DNA from: Flavobacterium johnsoniae UW101
GTDB taxonomy: Bacteria; Bacteroidota; Bacteroidia; Flavobacteriales; Flavobacteriaceae
Direction: 5' to 3'
DNA: 64,000 nucleotides
Assembly (NCBI RefSeq): GCF_000016645.1
Contig: NC_009441.1
Location: forward strand, 2,356,001 to 2,420,000
Positions 50,921-58,895 of this stretch are shown in pieces (position 1 is the stretch's first letter; each line of letters opens with the position of its first letter). The translations under genes were made by a program, and so were the position numbers. The notes beneath the pieces are model-generated. The model did no database searches. It saw only the letters and a program-made list of their open reading frames with translations, and had not been told where the DNA came from.

Positions 50921-53900
50921 ATGATCAAGGACGTACTAAAATTACTGTTAGTGATTTGCTTATTTGGATTCCAAAGTATGCAGGCACAAACTACAGTAAA
51001 AGGAACGATAACAGATGCTCAAAGTGGAATTCCGATCCCTGGAGCGAATGTTGTTGTTAAAGGAACAAAAACAAGTACCTCATCAGATTTTGATGGGAAG
51101 TATACGATTACAGTTCCAAATCAATCAGCAGTTTTGGTTTTCTCTTATGTTGGTTCAGCTTCAAAAGAAGTAGCCGTAGGAACTCAAACTACAATTAATG
51201 CGGCTTTGGGAGCAGCAACACAACAATTAGGAGAGGTAGTTGTAACGGCTCTTGGTATTAAAAGAGAGAAAAAAGCAATTACGTATTCAGCTCAAAACGT
51301 TGCAGTAGGAGAGCTTTCAGAAGCAAGATCATTAAACGTTGCCAACTCACTATCGGGTAAAGTTGCGGGTCTTAACTTCTCTACAACATCAAATGGTGTT
51401 GGTTCTTCTTCAAGAATTACATTAAGAGGTAACAGATCTCTTAATGGTAATAACCAGCCATTATATGTAGTAGATGGTGTGCCAATTAGTAATGGTACAA
51501 CTACAACAAATCCTGATATTGATACAGGAGGTACAACACAGCCAGATGGTATTTCGAACATTAACCCTGAGGATATTGCTTCGATGACAGTTTTAAAAGG
51601 ACCTTCTGCAGCTGCTCTTTACGGTTCTAGAGCATCAAATGGTGTAATCGTAATTACAACTAAATCTGGTAAAGCAGGAAAAACTTCAGTTTCGTTATCA
51701 TCTAATTTTATGGCTTCTTCTGCTTATAATTTGATGAACTTACAAAATGAATACGGACAAGGAACAAATGGAAATTATGTTTCTAACTCAAGTTCAAGCT
51801 GGGGAGCACCGTTAGACGGACGTCAGGTTTCTGCATGGCAGTTGGTTCGTAACCCAAACTATACAGGGCCGGCGACACAAAGCTATTCTCCACAGCCAAA
51901 CAACGTGATCGACTTTTACAAAACAGGTTACAACTTAGCTAACACATTAACTGTAACAGCTGGTAACGAAAAAGCACAAGGATATTTCTCTTACACTAAC
52001 ACACGTGCTGAAGGTATTGTGGGAGGAAATGCAATGGACAGACACAATCTTAACTTAAGATTGACTAGTAAAATATCTGATAAATTATCATTAGATGTAA
52101 AAACAAACTACATCGTTCAGGATATTGATAATTTATTAAGAACAGGAGAAGAATCTATTGGTACATCGGCTTATTTATTACCTCGTAGTATTGCTTATAA
52201 CGATTACAAAAACTTCGAATATATTGATGCTGCAGGACAAAGACAAGTAAACTATTTCCTTGACGAAACGGGAGCTCCTGGCGGAAACCCATTCTGGTCT
52301 GCTTTAAGAGATGATGCTCGTACAGACAAAAGAAACAGATTTATTGGTTTAGCGTCTCTTAAATATGAGTTTACAAAAACTTTAAGTTTACAAGGTAGAG
52401 CTGGTTTAGATCAAATGACGAACAAAAACGTAAGAAACAGATATGCTACAAATGCATTTAACAGCAACATGGGTTCATACAGCGAATCTTACGAAACTGT
52501 TAGCGAGTTAAACGTTGATGCTTTACTTTCTTACAATCAAAAATTTGGAGATTTTTCTATTGGGCTTAATGCTGGAGCAAACTCATTACAACAAAACAGC
52601 TCAGCTTTAAATTCTGGTGGTGTTTTAAGTAAAAGAAACTTCTTTGCATTATCTAATGTGCAAACAATTCAATCTACTTCAACTGCTTCAGAAAAAAGAA
52701 TCAATTCAGTTTATGGATTTGGACAGATTGGTTTTAGAAACTATTTATTCTTAGACGTAACAGCAAGAAATGACTGGTCTTCTACTTTACCAAATGATTA
52801 TTTCTACCCATCTTTCGGTTTGTCTGCAGTTATTTCAGATATGGCTAAATTACCAGAGGTAATAAGCTTTGCAAAAGTTAGAGCTTCTTATGCACAAGTA
52901 GGTAACGATACAGATCCTTATCAAACACAGCAAAGATTCTCATACATTGGAGGAAATGGCGGTATGTTATACGGACAAAGCACACAAGCTAATCCAAACT
53001 TAAAACCTGAGATTTCGTCTTCTACAGAGTTTGGTGCAGATGTTAGATTTTTCAATAACCGTTTAGGTTTAGATTTTACATATTTCAATACATTAACTAA
53101 TAACCAGATTTTTTACATCAATACTCCAGAATCTTCTTCTTTTTCTAGAGCTATCGTAAATGGTGGAGATATTGAAAATAAAGGTATTGAGGTAACACTT
53201 ACAGCAACTCCGGTTCAAACAGAAAACTTTACTTGGGATATTACAGCAAACTACGCTTCTTATAAATCAAAAGTAAAATCGATTTATGAAGGAAGAGATG
53301 AGTTAGTACTTGGTGAAGGTCGTTTAGTTAGAAGTAAAGTTGTTGTAGGAGGTGAATACGGTGATTTATACATTAAAGGTTTCCAAAGAGATCCAAACGG
53401 AAATATTATTGTAAACAGTGCCGGTATTCCATTAGCAACAAATGGTTTTGATGTTCGTGCTGGTAACTTTAATCCAGACTGGACTGGAGGTTTGAAAAAT
53501 AACTTTAAATACAAAGATTTCTCTTTAAGTTTCCTTGTTGATTTTAGAATTGGTGGAGAAGTTATTTCATATACTCAGGCAAGACAAGCTGGTTTAGGGG
53601 TAAGTGATATTACACTTGCAGGAAGACAAGGCGGAATTGTTGTTGATGGTGTTGTTGCTGCAGGAAACGGTACATATACTCCAAATACTACAAGTATTAC
53701 AGCTGAGCAATACTGGACAGCTATCGGACAAAGAACTCCTGTTGCAGAGCCATTTATTTATGATGCAACAAACATCAGATTAAGAGAACTTGTTTTTGGT
53801 TATTCATTACCAAAACGTTTATTAGGTGATTCAGGATTCTCAAGTATTGATTTTTCTTTAGTAGGCAGAAACTTATTCTTCTTCGTAAATAAAGCTAAAT

Positions 53901-54007
53901 ATTTTGATCCAGAAGCAGGTGCAGGAACTGGAAACTTGCAAGGTATAGAATCTTTCAACATTCCTTCAACGAGAGATTATGGAGTTAATGTGAAATTTGG
54001 ATTTTAA
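50921..54007 (+). CDS. SusC/RagA-family TonB-dependent outer-membrane transporter (second locus)
   Basis: The 1028-residue protein has a signal peptide (to QSMQAQ), a carboxypeptidase-D-like domain at about 26-105 (SGIPIPGANVVVKGTK, DFDGKYTI), a plug (SLSGKVAGLNFSTTSNG, NNQPLYVVDGVPISNG, GPSAAALYGSRASNGVIVITT) and a barrel ending in aromatic VKFGF. The plug sequence differs clearly from the first SusC, in line with another substrate. The SusD gene follows by 18 bases. The gap upstream contains palindromes and probably its own promoter, so transport could be induced apart from the hydrolases upstream. Confidence 0.95.
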   Translation: MIKDVLKLLLVICLFGFQSMQAQTTVKGTITDAQSGIPIPGANVVVKGTKTSTSSDFDGKYTITVPNQSAVLVFSYVGSASKEVAVGTQTTINAALGAATQQLGEVVVTALGIKREKKAITYSAQNVAVGELSEARSLNVANSLSGKVAGLNFSTTSNGVGSSSRITLRGNRSLNGNNQPLYVVDGVPISNGTTTTNPDIDTGGTTQPDGISNINPEDIASMTVLKGPSAAALYGSRASNGVIVITTKSGKAGKTSVSLSSNFMASSAYNLMNLQNEYGQGTNGNYVSNSSSSWGAPLDGRQVSAWQLVRNPNYTGPATQSYSPQPNNVIDFYKTGYNLANTLTVTAGNEKAQGYFSYTNTRAEGIVGGNAMDRHNLNLRLTSKISDKLSLDVKTNYIVQDIDNLLRTGEESIGTSAYLLPRSIAYNDYKNFEYIDAAGQRQVNYFLDETGAPGGNPFWSALRDDARTDKRNRFIGLASLKYEFTKTLSLQGRAGLDQMTNKNVRNRYATNAFNSNMGSYSESYETVSELNVDALLSYNQKFGDFSIGLNAGANSLQQNSSALNSGGVLSKRNFFALSNVQTIQSTSTASEKRINSVYGFGQIGFRNYLFLDVTARNDWSSTLPNDYFYPSFGLSAVISDMAKLPEVISFAKVRASYAQVGNDTDPYQTQQRFSYIGGNGGMLYGQSTQANPNLKPEISSSTEFGADVRFFNNRLGLDFTYFNTLTNNQIFYINTPESSSFSRAIVNGGDIENKGIEVTLTATPVQTENFTWDITANYASYKSKVKSIYEGRDELVLGEGRLVRSKVVVGGEYGDLYIKGFQRDPNGNIIVNSAGIPLATNGFDVRAGNFNPDWTGGLKNNFKYKDFSLSFLVDFRIGGEVISYTQARQAGLGVSDITLAGRQGGIVVDGVVAAGNGTYTPNTTSITAEQYWTAIGQRTPVAEPFIYDATNIRLRELVFGYSLPKRLLGDSGFSSIDFSLVGRNLFFFVNKAKYFDPEAGAGTGNLQGIESFNIPSTRDYGVNVKFGF

Positions 54008-54024
54008 TTAAAAAAAGAGACAAC

Positions 54025-55623
54025 ATGAAATATAGTTTTAAAATAAAAACATTAGGAGTTGCATTGATGGCAGTTTCTATTTTGTCAAGCTGTACAAAAG
54101 ACTTTGATGAAATAAACAAAGATCCTAATTCGTTGACAGAAGATCAGCTTGATGCTACATTAGCTGGACCAGCATTTGCTTCTGCTTTGTATGCAGGTAT
54201 TCACAACGGATCGTATTCGTCTCCAGGAGTAGATGACCAAGGTACGTGGGGTATTGCAACCGGTATTTTGTCTTCAACTTTTATCCACTATTTAAACTGT
54301 GGATATGGTACTGAAAGAAATGCTTTCGTTAATGGATATGAAGGCAGAGGATGGACAAGATTTTACACTGTTGCTGTTCCGGCATTAACAAATGCTGTTA
54401 AAGCATCTGAAGGAAATGCAGAAGCATTGGCAGTACTTAAAATCTGGAAGGTTTTTATGTATAACCAAATGGTTGACGCTTATGGACCAATTCCTTACAC
54501 TGAAGCAGGTAACGGAAAAGAAAAAGTACCTTACGATAGTGTAGAGTTTATTTACGAAGATTTCTTTAAATTGTTAGATGAAGCAAACGCAGTATTGTCT
54601 ACTTCTTCTACAGCTACAGTTGCATCTCTTTCTCCAAACGACAGAGTTTATGCAGGAAATGTAGACAAATGGAGAGTTTTTGGAAACAGTATGAGACTTC
54701 GTTTAGCAATGAGAATTTCTGATAAAGAGCCTGCAAAAGCTAAAACTCAGGCAGAAGCTGCGGTTGCTGCAGGAGTTATGCAGACAAATGATCAAAGTGC
54801 ATTCTTTAAAGCAAGTAACATTACTCCAAACAATTTAAACATGATTGTAAACAGCTGGGGTTATGTAATGACAGCTTCTATGGAAAGTATCTTAGTTGGA
54901 TATAACGATCCGCGTTTAGCAAAATGGTTTGCACCGCTTGATGCTGCCGCTGCAACTAAAGTGTATAGAGGTAATCCGGTTGGAGGTTTAGAAGATCAAT
55001 TTGGAACTACTAAATTCTCAGCCTTTAATAATGATGTTTTAGGAAATGGTGCAGCTAATAACCTTAGTGAAACAAAAAACATTGAAATCTTTATGGCTTC
55101 TGAAAACTATTTAACCAGAGCAGAAGGAGCTTTAAATGGATGGAACATGGGCGGTGATGCCAAAACATTGTACGAAACAGGTATTAGATTATCTCTAGCT
55201 CAATGGGGAATTACTGATGCAGCTGCAGTTAATGCTTACATCAATGGTTCTACATTACCAACATTACCTAATATTTTAACACTTTATCCAACTTTAGATT
55301 TACAAGATATCCCTGTTAAATTGCCTGTAGCGTGGTCTGCATCTGCTGCTGATCAGCGTACACAGATTGCAGTTCAAAAATACTTAGCTATTTTCCCTGA
55401 ATCTTGGGAAGCTTGGGCAGATTTAAGAAGAAGCGATGCTAAAGTTATCTATCCAGTATTAAACACAGATAATCCAGATGTTGGTGTTGGTAAATCTTTA
55501 ATGAAAAGAATTATTTATACAACAAACGAATATTCTTCAAACAAAGAAGCTGTTCAGGATGGTGTTACAAAACTAGGTGGCCCTGATACCGGAGGAACAA
55601 AACTTTGGTGGGACACTAAATAA
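54025..55623 (+). CDS. SusD-like lipoprotein, SusD-like_2 type (second locus)
   Basis: The 532-residue lipoprotein (SILSSCTKDFDEIN lipobox) continues with KDPNSLTEDQ, the start typical of the SusD-like_2 subgroup and unlike the RagB-type SusD at 12930. Helical repeats include LAVLKIWKVFMYNQMVDAYGPIPYTEA, KWRVFGNSMRLRLAMRIS and EIFMASENYLTRAEGAL. FPESWEAWADLRRSD is the conserved C-terminal block. It should cap the SusC encoded 18 bases upstream and bind the glycan or glycopeptide at the cell surface. A strong terminator follows, ending the susCD unit. Confidence 0.93.
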   Translation: MKYSFKIKTLGVALMAVSILSSCTKDFDEINKDPNSLTEDQLDATLAGPAFASALYAGIHNGSYSSPGVDDQGTWGIATGILSSTFIHYLNCGYGTERNAFVNGYEGRGWTRFYTVAVPALTNAVKASEGNAEALAVLKIWKVFMYNQMVDAYGPIPYTEAGNGKEKVPYDSVEFIYEDFFKLLDEANAVLSTSSTATVASLSPNDRVYAGNVDKWRVFGNSMRLRLAMRISDKEPAKAKTQAEAAVAAGVMQTNDQSAFFKASNITPNNLNMIVNSWGYVMTASMESILVGYNDPRLAKWFAPLDAAAATKVYRGNPVGGLEDQFGTTKFSAFNNDVLGNGAANNLSETKNIEIFMASENYLTRAEGALNGWNMGGDAKTLYETGIRLSLAQWGITDAAAVNAYINGSTLPTLPNILTLYPTLDLQDIPVKLPVAWSASAADQRTQIAVQKYLAIFPESWEAWADLRRSDAKVIYPVLNTDNPDVGVGKSLMKRIIYTTNEYSSNKEAVQDGVTKLGGPDTGGTKLWWDTK

Positions 55624-55669
55624 TTAATTTGGTTGAGTAATGAGACACACACTCTTTACTTAAAAATTC

Positions 55670-55700
55670 AAAAGGAGAGGAAACTCTCCTTTTGTTTTAT
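55670..55700 (+). terminator. Rho-independent terminator after the second susD
   Basis: AAAAGGAGAG, loop GAAA, CTCTCCTTTT and GTTTTAT form a perfect 10-bp stem with a stable tetraloop, 46 bases after the susD stop. Confidence 0.88.
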
Positions 55701-55714
55701 ATAAAAGTTAGATT

Positions 55715-56764
55715 ATGAATTTAAAAAAATATTATTCAGCATTTTTATTGATTTCGATTTTAGTTTCTTGTACCTCAACTAAAAATGGACCGAAAGCAAT
55801 TAATATCACTCAAAATTATATTGCAGAGAAACCTGTTACAGCAGCCAGCCACGCCTCAACATTAGTAGAGTTAGAAAACAATACTCTATTGGCAGCCTGG
55901 TTTGGCGGGAAATACGAAGGAGCAAAAGACGTCGGCATTTATATTTCATCTTATAAAGAACAAAAATGGTCAGTTCCTAAAGAACTCATCAAGCCTTTAA
56001 TTAAAGACGGAGACACACTGCCTTGCTGGAATCCGGTTTTATTTAAAAGCAAAAGCCAGAATTTGTATTTGTTTTACAAAGTGGGAAAAAATCCAAGAGA
56101 ATGGTTTGGCGCTATGATTGTTTCTAAAGATGAAGGAAAAACGTGGAGTAATTCAAAATATCTTCCAAAAGGTATTTTAGGGCCAATTCGAAACAAACCC
56201 ATCGAAACAACTCCAGGCGTTATTTTATGCGGAAGCAGTACTGAAAGTGTTGACGATAATAAATGGAGAGTTTTTATAGAAACCTATACAGAAGGAACAG
56301 ACAGCTGGACAATTGCGGATATCAACGACAAGAAAAATTTTGATATCATTCAGCCCACTTTTTTAGTTCATTCTGATAAAGAAATTCAGATTTTATCCCG
56401 AAGCCGACATAATAAATTAATTTCGAGCTGGTCTGAAGACAACGGAAAAACCTGGCAGAAAACAGACAGCATAAATGTTGTAAATTCTAATTCTGGAGTC
56501 GATGCTGTGACCTTATCTGATAAATCATTTTTATTAGTAAACAATCCTCTAAAAATGGGAAAAGACTGGTTTAACGGAAGAAATGTTCTGGATGTAGAAT
56601 ATTCTAAAGATGGTGTAAACTGGAAGAAATTATTTGATCTGGAAAATCAAAAAGAAGGCGAATTTAGTTATCCGGCTATTATCCAGACTTCAGATAAAAA
56701 AGTTCATATATTGTACACTTATAATCGAAAGTTTATAAAACACACCGCATTTGATTTAAAATAA
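55715..56764 (+). CDS. BNR-repeat beta-propeller lipoprotein (sialidase-like fold)
   Basis: The 349-residue lipoprotein (SILVSCTSTKN, Cys19) is a six-bladed propeller with Asp-box motifs SKDEGKTWS and SEDNGKTWQ and a degenerate SKDGVNWKK. It belongs to the BNR-like group often labelled exo-alpha-sialidase. I see no N-terminal RIP motif of true GH33 sialidases, and no sialic-acid catabolic genes are nearby, so another exo-glycosidase or lyase activity is as likely. Conserved-looking blocks are AASHASTLVELENN, LPCWNPVL and NKPIETTPGVILCGSSTES. It is the first gene after the susD terminator and is followed by the mutarotase gene after 11 bases. Confidence 0.75.
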   Translation: MNLKKYYSAFLLISILVSCTSTKNGPKAINITQNYIAEKPVTAASHASTLVELENNTLLAAWFGGKYEGAKDVGIYISSYKEQKWSVPKELIKPLIKDGDTLPCWNPVLFKSKSQNLYLFYKVGKNPREWFGAMIVSKDEGKTWSNSKYLPKGILGPIRNKPIETTPGVILCGSSTESVDDNKWRVFIETYTEGTDSWTIADINDKKNFDIIQPTFLVHSDKEIQILSRSRHNKLISSWSEDNGKTWQKTDSINVVNSNSGVDAVTLSDKSFLLVNNPLKMGKDWFNGRNVLDVEYSKDGVNWKKLFDLENQKEGEFSYPAIIQTSDKKVHILYTYNRKFIKHTAFDLK

Positions 56765-56775
56765 AAACAGAAATT

Positions 56776-57108
56776 ATGCAAAAATACTGTCTTGCCTTAG
56801 ATTTAAATAACCACCCAGATTTAATTGCAGAATATATCGATTACCATAAAAATGTCTGGCCTGAAATTCAGAAAAGCATTAAAGATTCTGGAATTATCAA
56901 TTTGGAGATTTATAATGTCGGCGATCGATTGTTTATGATTATGGAAACCGATGATAATTTCTCATTCGCAGAAAAAGCAAAACTAGATGCAGAAAATCCA
57001 AAAGTGCAGGAATGGGAAACTTTAATGTGGAAATTCCAAAAAGCACTTCCCCAAGCCAAATCTGGAGAAAAATGGATTTTAATGGATAAGATTTTTGAAC
57101 TAAAATAA
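56776..57108 (+). CDS. L-rhamnose/L-fucose mutarotase, RhaM family
   Basis: The 110-residue cytoplasmic protein is of the RhaM fold (PF05336, dimeric ferredoxin-like). YIDYHKNVWPEIQKSIKDSG with the catalytic His and VGDRLFMIMETDD are family hallmarks, as is the C-terminal KWILMDKIFEL. RhaM converts the alpha and beta anomers of 6-deoxy sugars. No rhamnosidase or rhamnose catabolic gene lies in the window, whereas two fucosidases do, so L-fucose is the more likely substrate here. It is 11 bases downstream of the propeller lipoprotein gene and co-transcribed. Confidence 0.85.
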   Translation: MQKYCLALDLNNHPDLIAEYIDYHKNVWPEIQKSIKDSGIINLEIYNVGDRLFMIMETDDNFSFAEKAKLDAENPKVQEWETLMWKFQKALPQAKSGEKWILMDKIFELK

Positions 57109-57116
57109 ATTTTTAT

Positions 57117-57240
57117 GGCACACGGATTTAACGGATTTGCTTCGCCAAAAAAGCTGATAAATACAGATTTATTTATATTTTTTATAAAAAATCTGCGGGC
57201 ATTTGTGCTTTGCGAAGCAAATCCGTTTCATCCGTGTGCC
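57117..57240. repeat. 124-bp palindromic element between rhaM-like and M28 genes
   Basis: The left arm GGCACACGGATTTAACGGAT, then TTGCTTCGC, is mirrored by GCGAAGCAA then ATCCGTTTCATCCGTGTGCC; only the two internal bases of the AA/TT core differ. It starts 8 bases after the mutarotase stop and ends 20 bases before the M28 gene, so the whole gap is this element. Confidence 0.75.
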
Positions 57241-57260
57241 AATTTTAGACAACTATAATT

Positions 57261-58232
57261 ATGAAATTTTTTATAAAGATAAACTTTGCTTATGGTTTGT
57301 TACTTTTTGGCCTTACTATCAATGCGCAAAAAAATAATTTGGCGCAGACATTTTATAAACACGATAAATATCTTTCTTCAGATAAATTGGAAGGCCGTTT
57401 CGTAGGAACGAAAGGAAATAACGATGCAGCAGCTTACATCAAAAAGTACTTTAAAAAATATGGTTTGAAAAAGTTCAATGATACTTATGATCAGCCTTTT
57501 AAAGTGTTTGTAAAAGAAGGAATTAATAAAATGAAATCCGACAGCGTTTCGACACAAAATGTTTTTGGATTTATTGAAGGTTCTGATGAAAAACTCAAAA
57601 ATGAATTTATTGTTATAGGTGCACATTACGATCATTGGGGCTGGGGCGGAAAAGGATCTGGAAGCAAGAAAAAAGATACCATAGCCATTCATAACGGTGC
57701 AGATGATAATGCATCTGGAGTTTCGGCTTTGTTGTGTATTTTAGAAGAAGTTTCTAAATTAAAAATTAAACCTAAAAGGAGTATTATTTTTATTTCTTTC
57801 AGCGGAGAAGAAGAAGGTTTATTAGGTTCAAAATATTTTGTAAATCACTTACCTGTCAAAAAAGAAGCCGTAAAAGTAATGCTCAATATGGATATGGTAG
57901 GAAGATTAAATGCTGAGAAACAAATCTATATGGGCGGTGCAGGAACTTTTCCAAATGGAGTAGAACTCATGAAAAAATTAGGAGAAAACAGCGGACTAAA
58001 TCCAGTTGTTTTTGCAGGTGATGTTGGCGGTTCTGATCACGTTTCTTTTTACAAAGCTTCGATTTCTGCCATAGGATTTCACACAGGCGGACATCCGCAA
58101 TATCATACACCCGAAGATGATATTGAATTAATTAATTTTGAAGGTGGCGCTTTGGTTTCAAAATATATTTATAATGCTTTGGTAAGTATTGCGAATTATA
58201 ATGAAGAATTGGTTTTTATAAAGCAGGATTAA
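57261..58232 (+). CDS. M28-family zinc aminopeptidase, secreted
   Basis: The 323-residue protein has a signal peptide (to TINAQK). All metal ligands of the M28 family are present in order: His in VIGAHYDHWG, Asp in NGADDNASGVSA, Glu-Glu in SGEEEGLLGSKYF, Asp in LNMDMVGRLN and His in GGHPQYHTPEDD. It is thus an active co-catalytic two-zinc aminopeptidase of the periplasm or cell surface. Following the N-glycan locus, it could strip amino acids from glycopeptides so that glycosylasparaginase, which needs a free asparagine amino group, can act; that link is an inference. The repeat element upstream leaves its promoter unclear. Confidence 0.92.
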   Translation: MKFFIKINFAYGLLLFGLTINAQKNNLAQTFYKHDKYLSSDKLEGRFVGTKGNNDAAAYIKKYFKKYGLKKFNDTYDQPFKVFVKEGINKMKSDSVSTQNVFGFIEGSDEKLKNEFIVIGAHYDHWGWGGKGSGSKKKDTIAIHNGADDNASGVSALLCILEEVSKLKIKPKRSIIFISFSGEEEGLLGSKYFVNHLPVKKEAVKVMLNMDMVGRLNAEKQIYMGGAGTFPNGVELMKKLGENSGLNPVVFAGDVGGSDHVSFYKASISAIGFHTGGHPQYHTPEDDIELINFEGGALVSKYIYNALVSIANYNEELVFIKQD

Positions 58233-58402
58233 ATCAAAAAGCTCTCATTTGTCAATTTCTTAATTTTATCTTTTGATAGTAACTTGTCCGAAAAATTGTA
58301 TTTTTGTTTGAGATGAAATAGAGCATTTAAATTATTCTAATTTGTATCTTACAAGAGATAAGATGTTTTTTACAGATTGCTTTATTTTGTATTGCTAATT
58401 AT

Positions 58403-58410
58403 TACCTTTG
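58403..58410 (+). promoter_or_regulatory. Candidate -7 box directly in front of the XRE gene
   Basis: TACCTTTG matches TAnnTTTG but ends only 4 bases before the ATG, which would give a leaderless mRNA. A second box TATTTTTG lies at 58299-58306, allowing a normal leader of about 100 bases. Neither has TTG exactly 19 bases upstream. Confidence 0.3.
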
Positions 58411-58414
58411 AATT

Positions 58415-58825
58415 ATGAGCACATTAACAAAACAAAACCACATAGGGCGAAAAATAAGCCGTATTCGTGAATTAAGAGATATGAAGCAGGAAGCATTGGC
58501 TCAGGCTCTCGGAACAAATCAACAAGCTGTTTCTATTATAGAGAATAGTGAAACTATCGATGAAGAAAAGTTGGTTGAAGTAGCAAAAGCTTTGGGTGTA
58601 ACTGTCGAAGCAATTAAAAATTTTTCAGACGAAGCTGCGATTAATTATTTTAATAGTTTTACTGATACAAAGAATAGCCAAGTAAATTTCGGAAACCATT
58701 GTACTTTTAATCCACTTGATAAATTGGTAGAAGCTTTTGAGGAAAACAAAAAACTCTATGAGCGTTTGTTAGAATCTGAGAAAGAGAAAAAATCTTATTT
58801 AGAGAAATTGTTGAAGGATAAATAA
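58415..58825 (+). CDS. XRE-family HTH regulator with C-terminal coiled coil
   Basis: The 136-residue protein has a Cro/C1-type HTH at about 10-65 (RIRELRDMKQEALAQALGTN, QQAVSIIENSE) and a helical tail at about 98-136 rich in Lys and Glu (EENKKLYERLLESEKEKKS) likely to form a coiled coil for dimerisation. It resembles small stand-alone regulators widespread in Flavobacterium; target genes are unknown. It converges on the MscS gene and shares a bidirectional terminator with it. There is no link to the glycan locus other than adjacency. Confidence 0.88.
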   Translation: MSTLTKQNHIGRKISRIRELRDMKQEALAQALGTNQQAVSIIENSETIDEEKLVEVAKALGVTVEAIKNFSDEAAINYFNSFTDTKNSQVNFGNHCTFNPLDKLVEAFEENKKLYERLLESEKEKKSYLEKLLKDK

Positions 58826-58839
58826 CTTTTTATACAATA

Positions 58840-58877
58840 AAAAATGGTTTGAGCTTCTTAAGTTCAAACCATTTTTT
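58840..58877. terminator. Bidirectional terminator between XRE and MscS genes
   Basis: AAAATGGTTTGAGCTT and AAGTTCAAACCATTTT pair over 16 bp with a single G-T pair; the loop is CTT-sized. The A's before and T's after let it work on both strands for the two converging genes. Confidence 0.88.
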
Positions 58878-58895
58878 TATTTCAACAAAACAATA

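Noticed and set aside
55715..56764. Confident call as GH33 sialidase
   Set aside because: Asp boxes alone define only the propeller; no RIP motif or sialic-acid catabolic genes were found.
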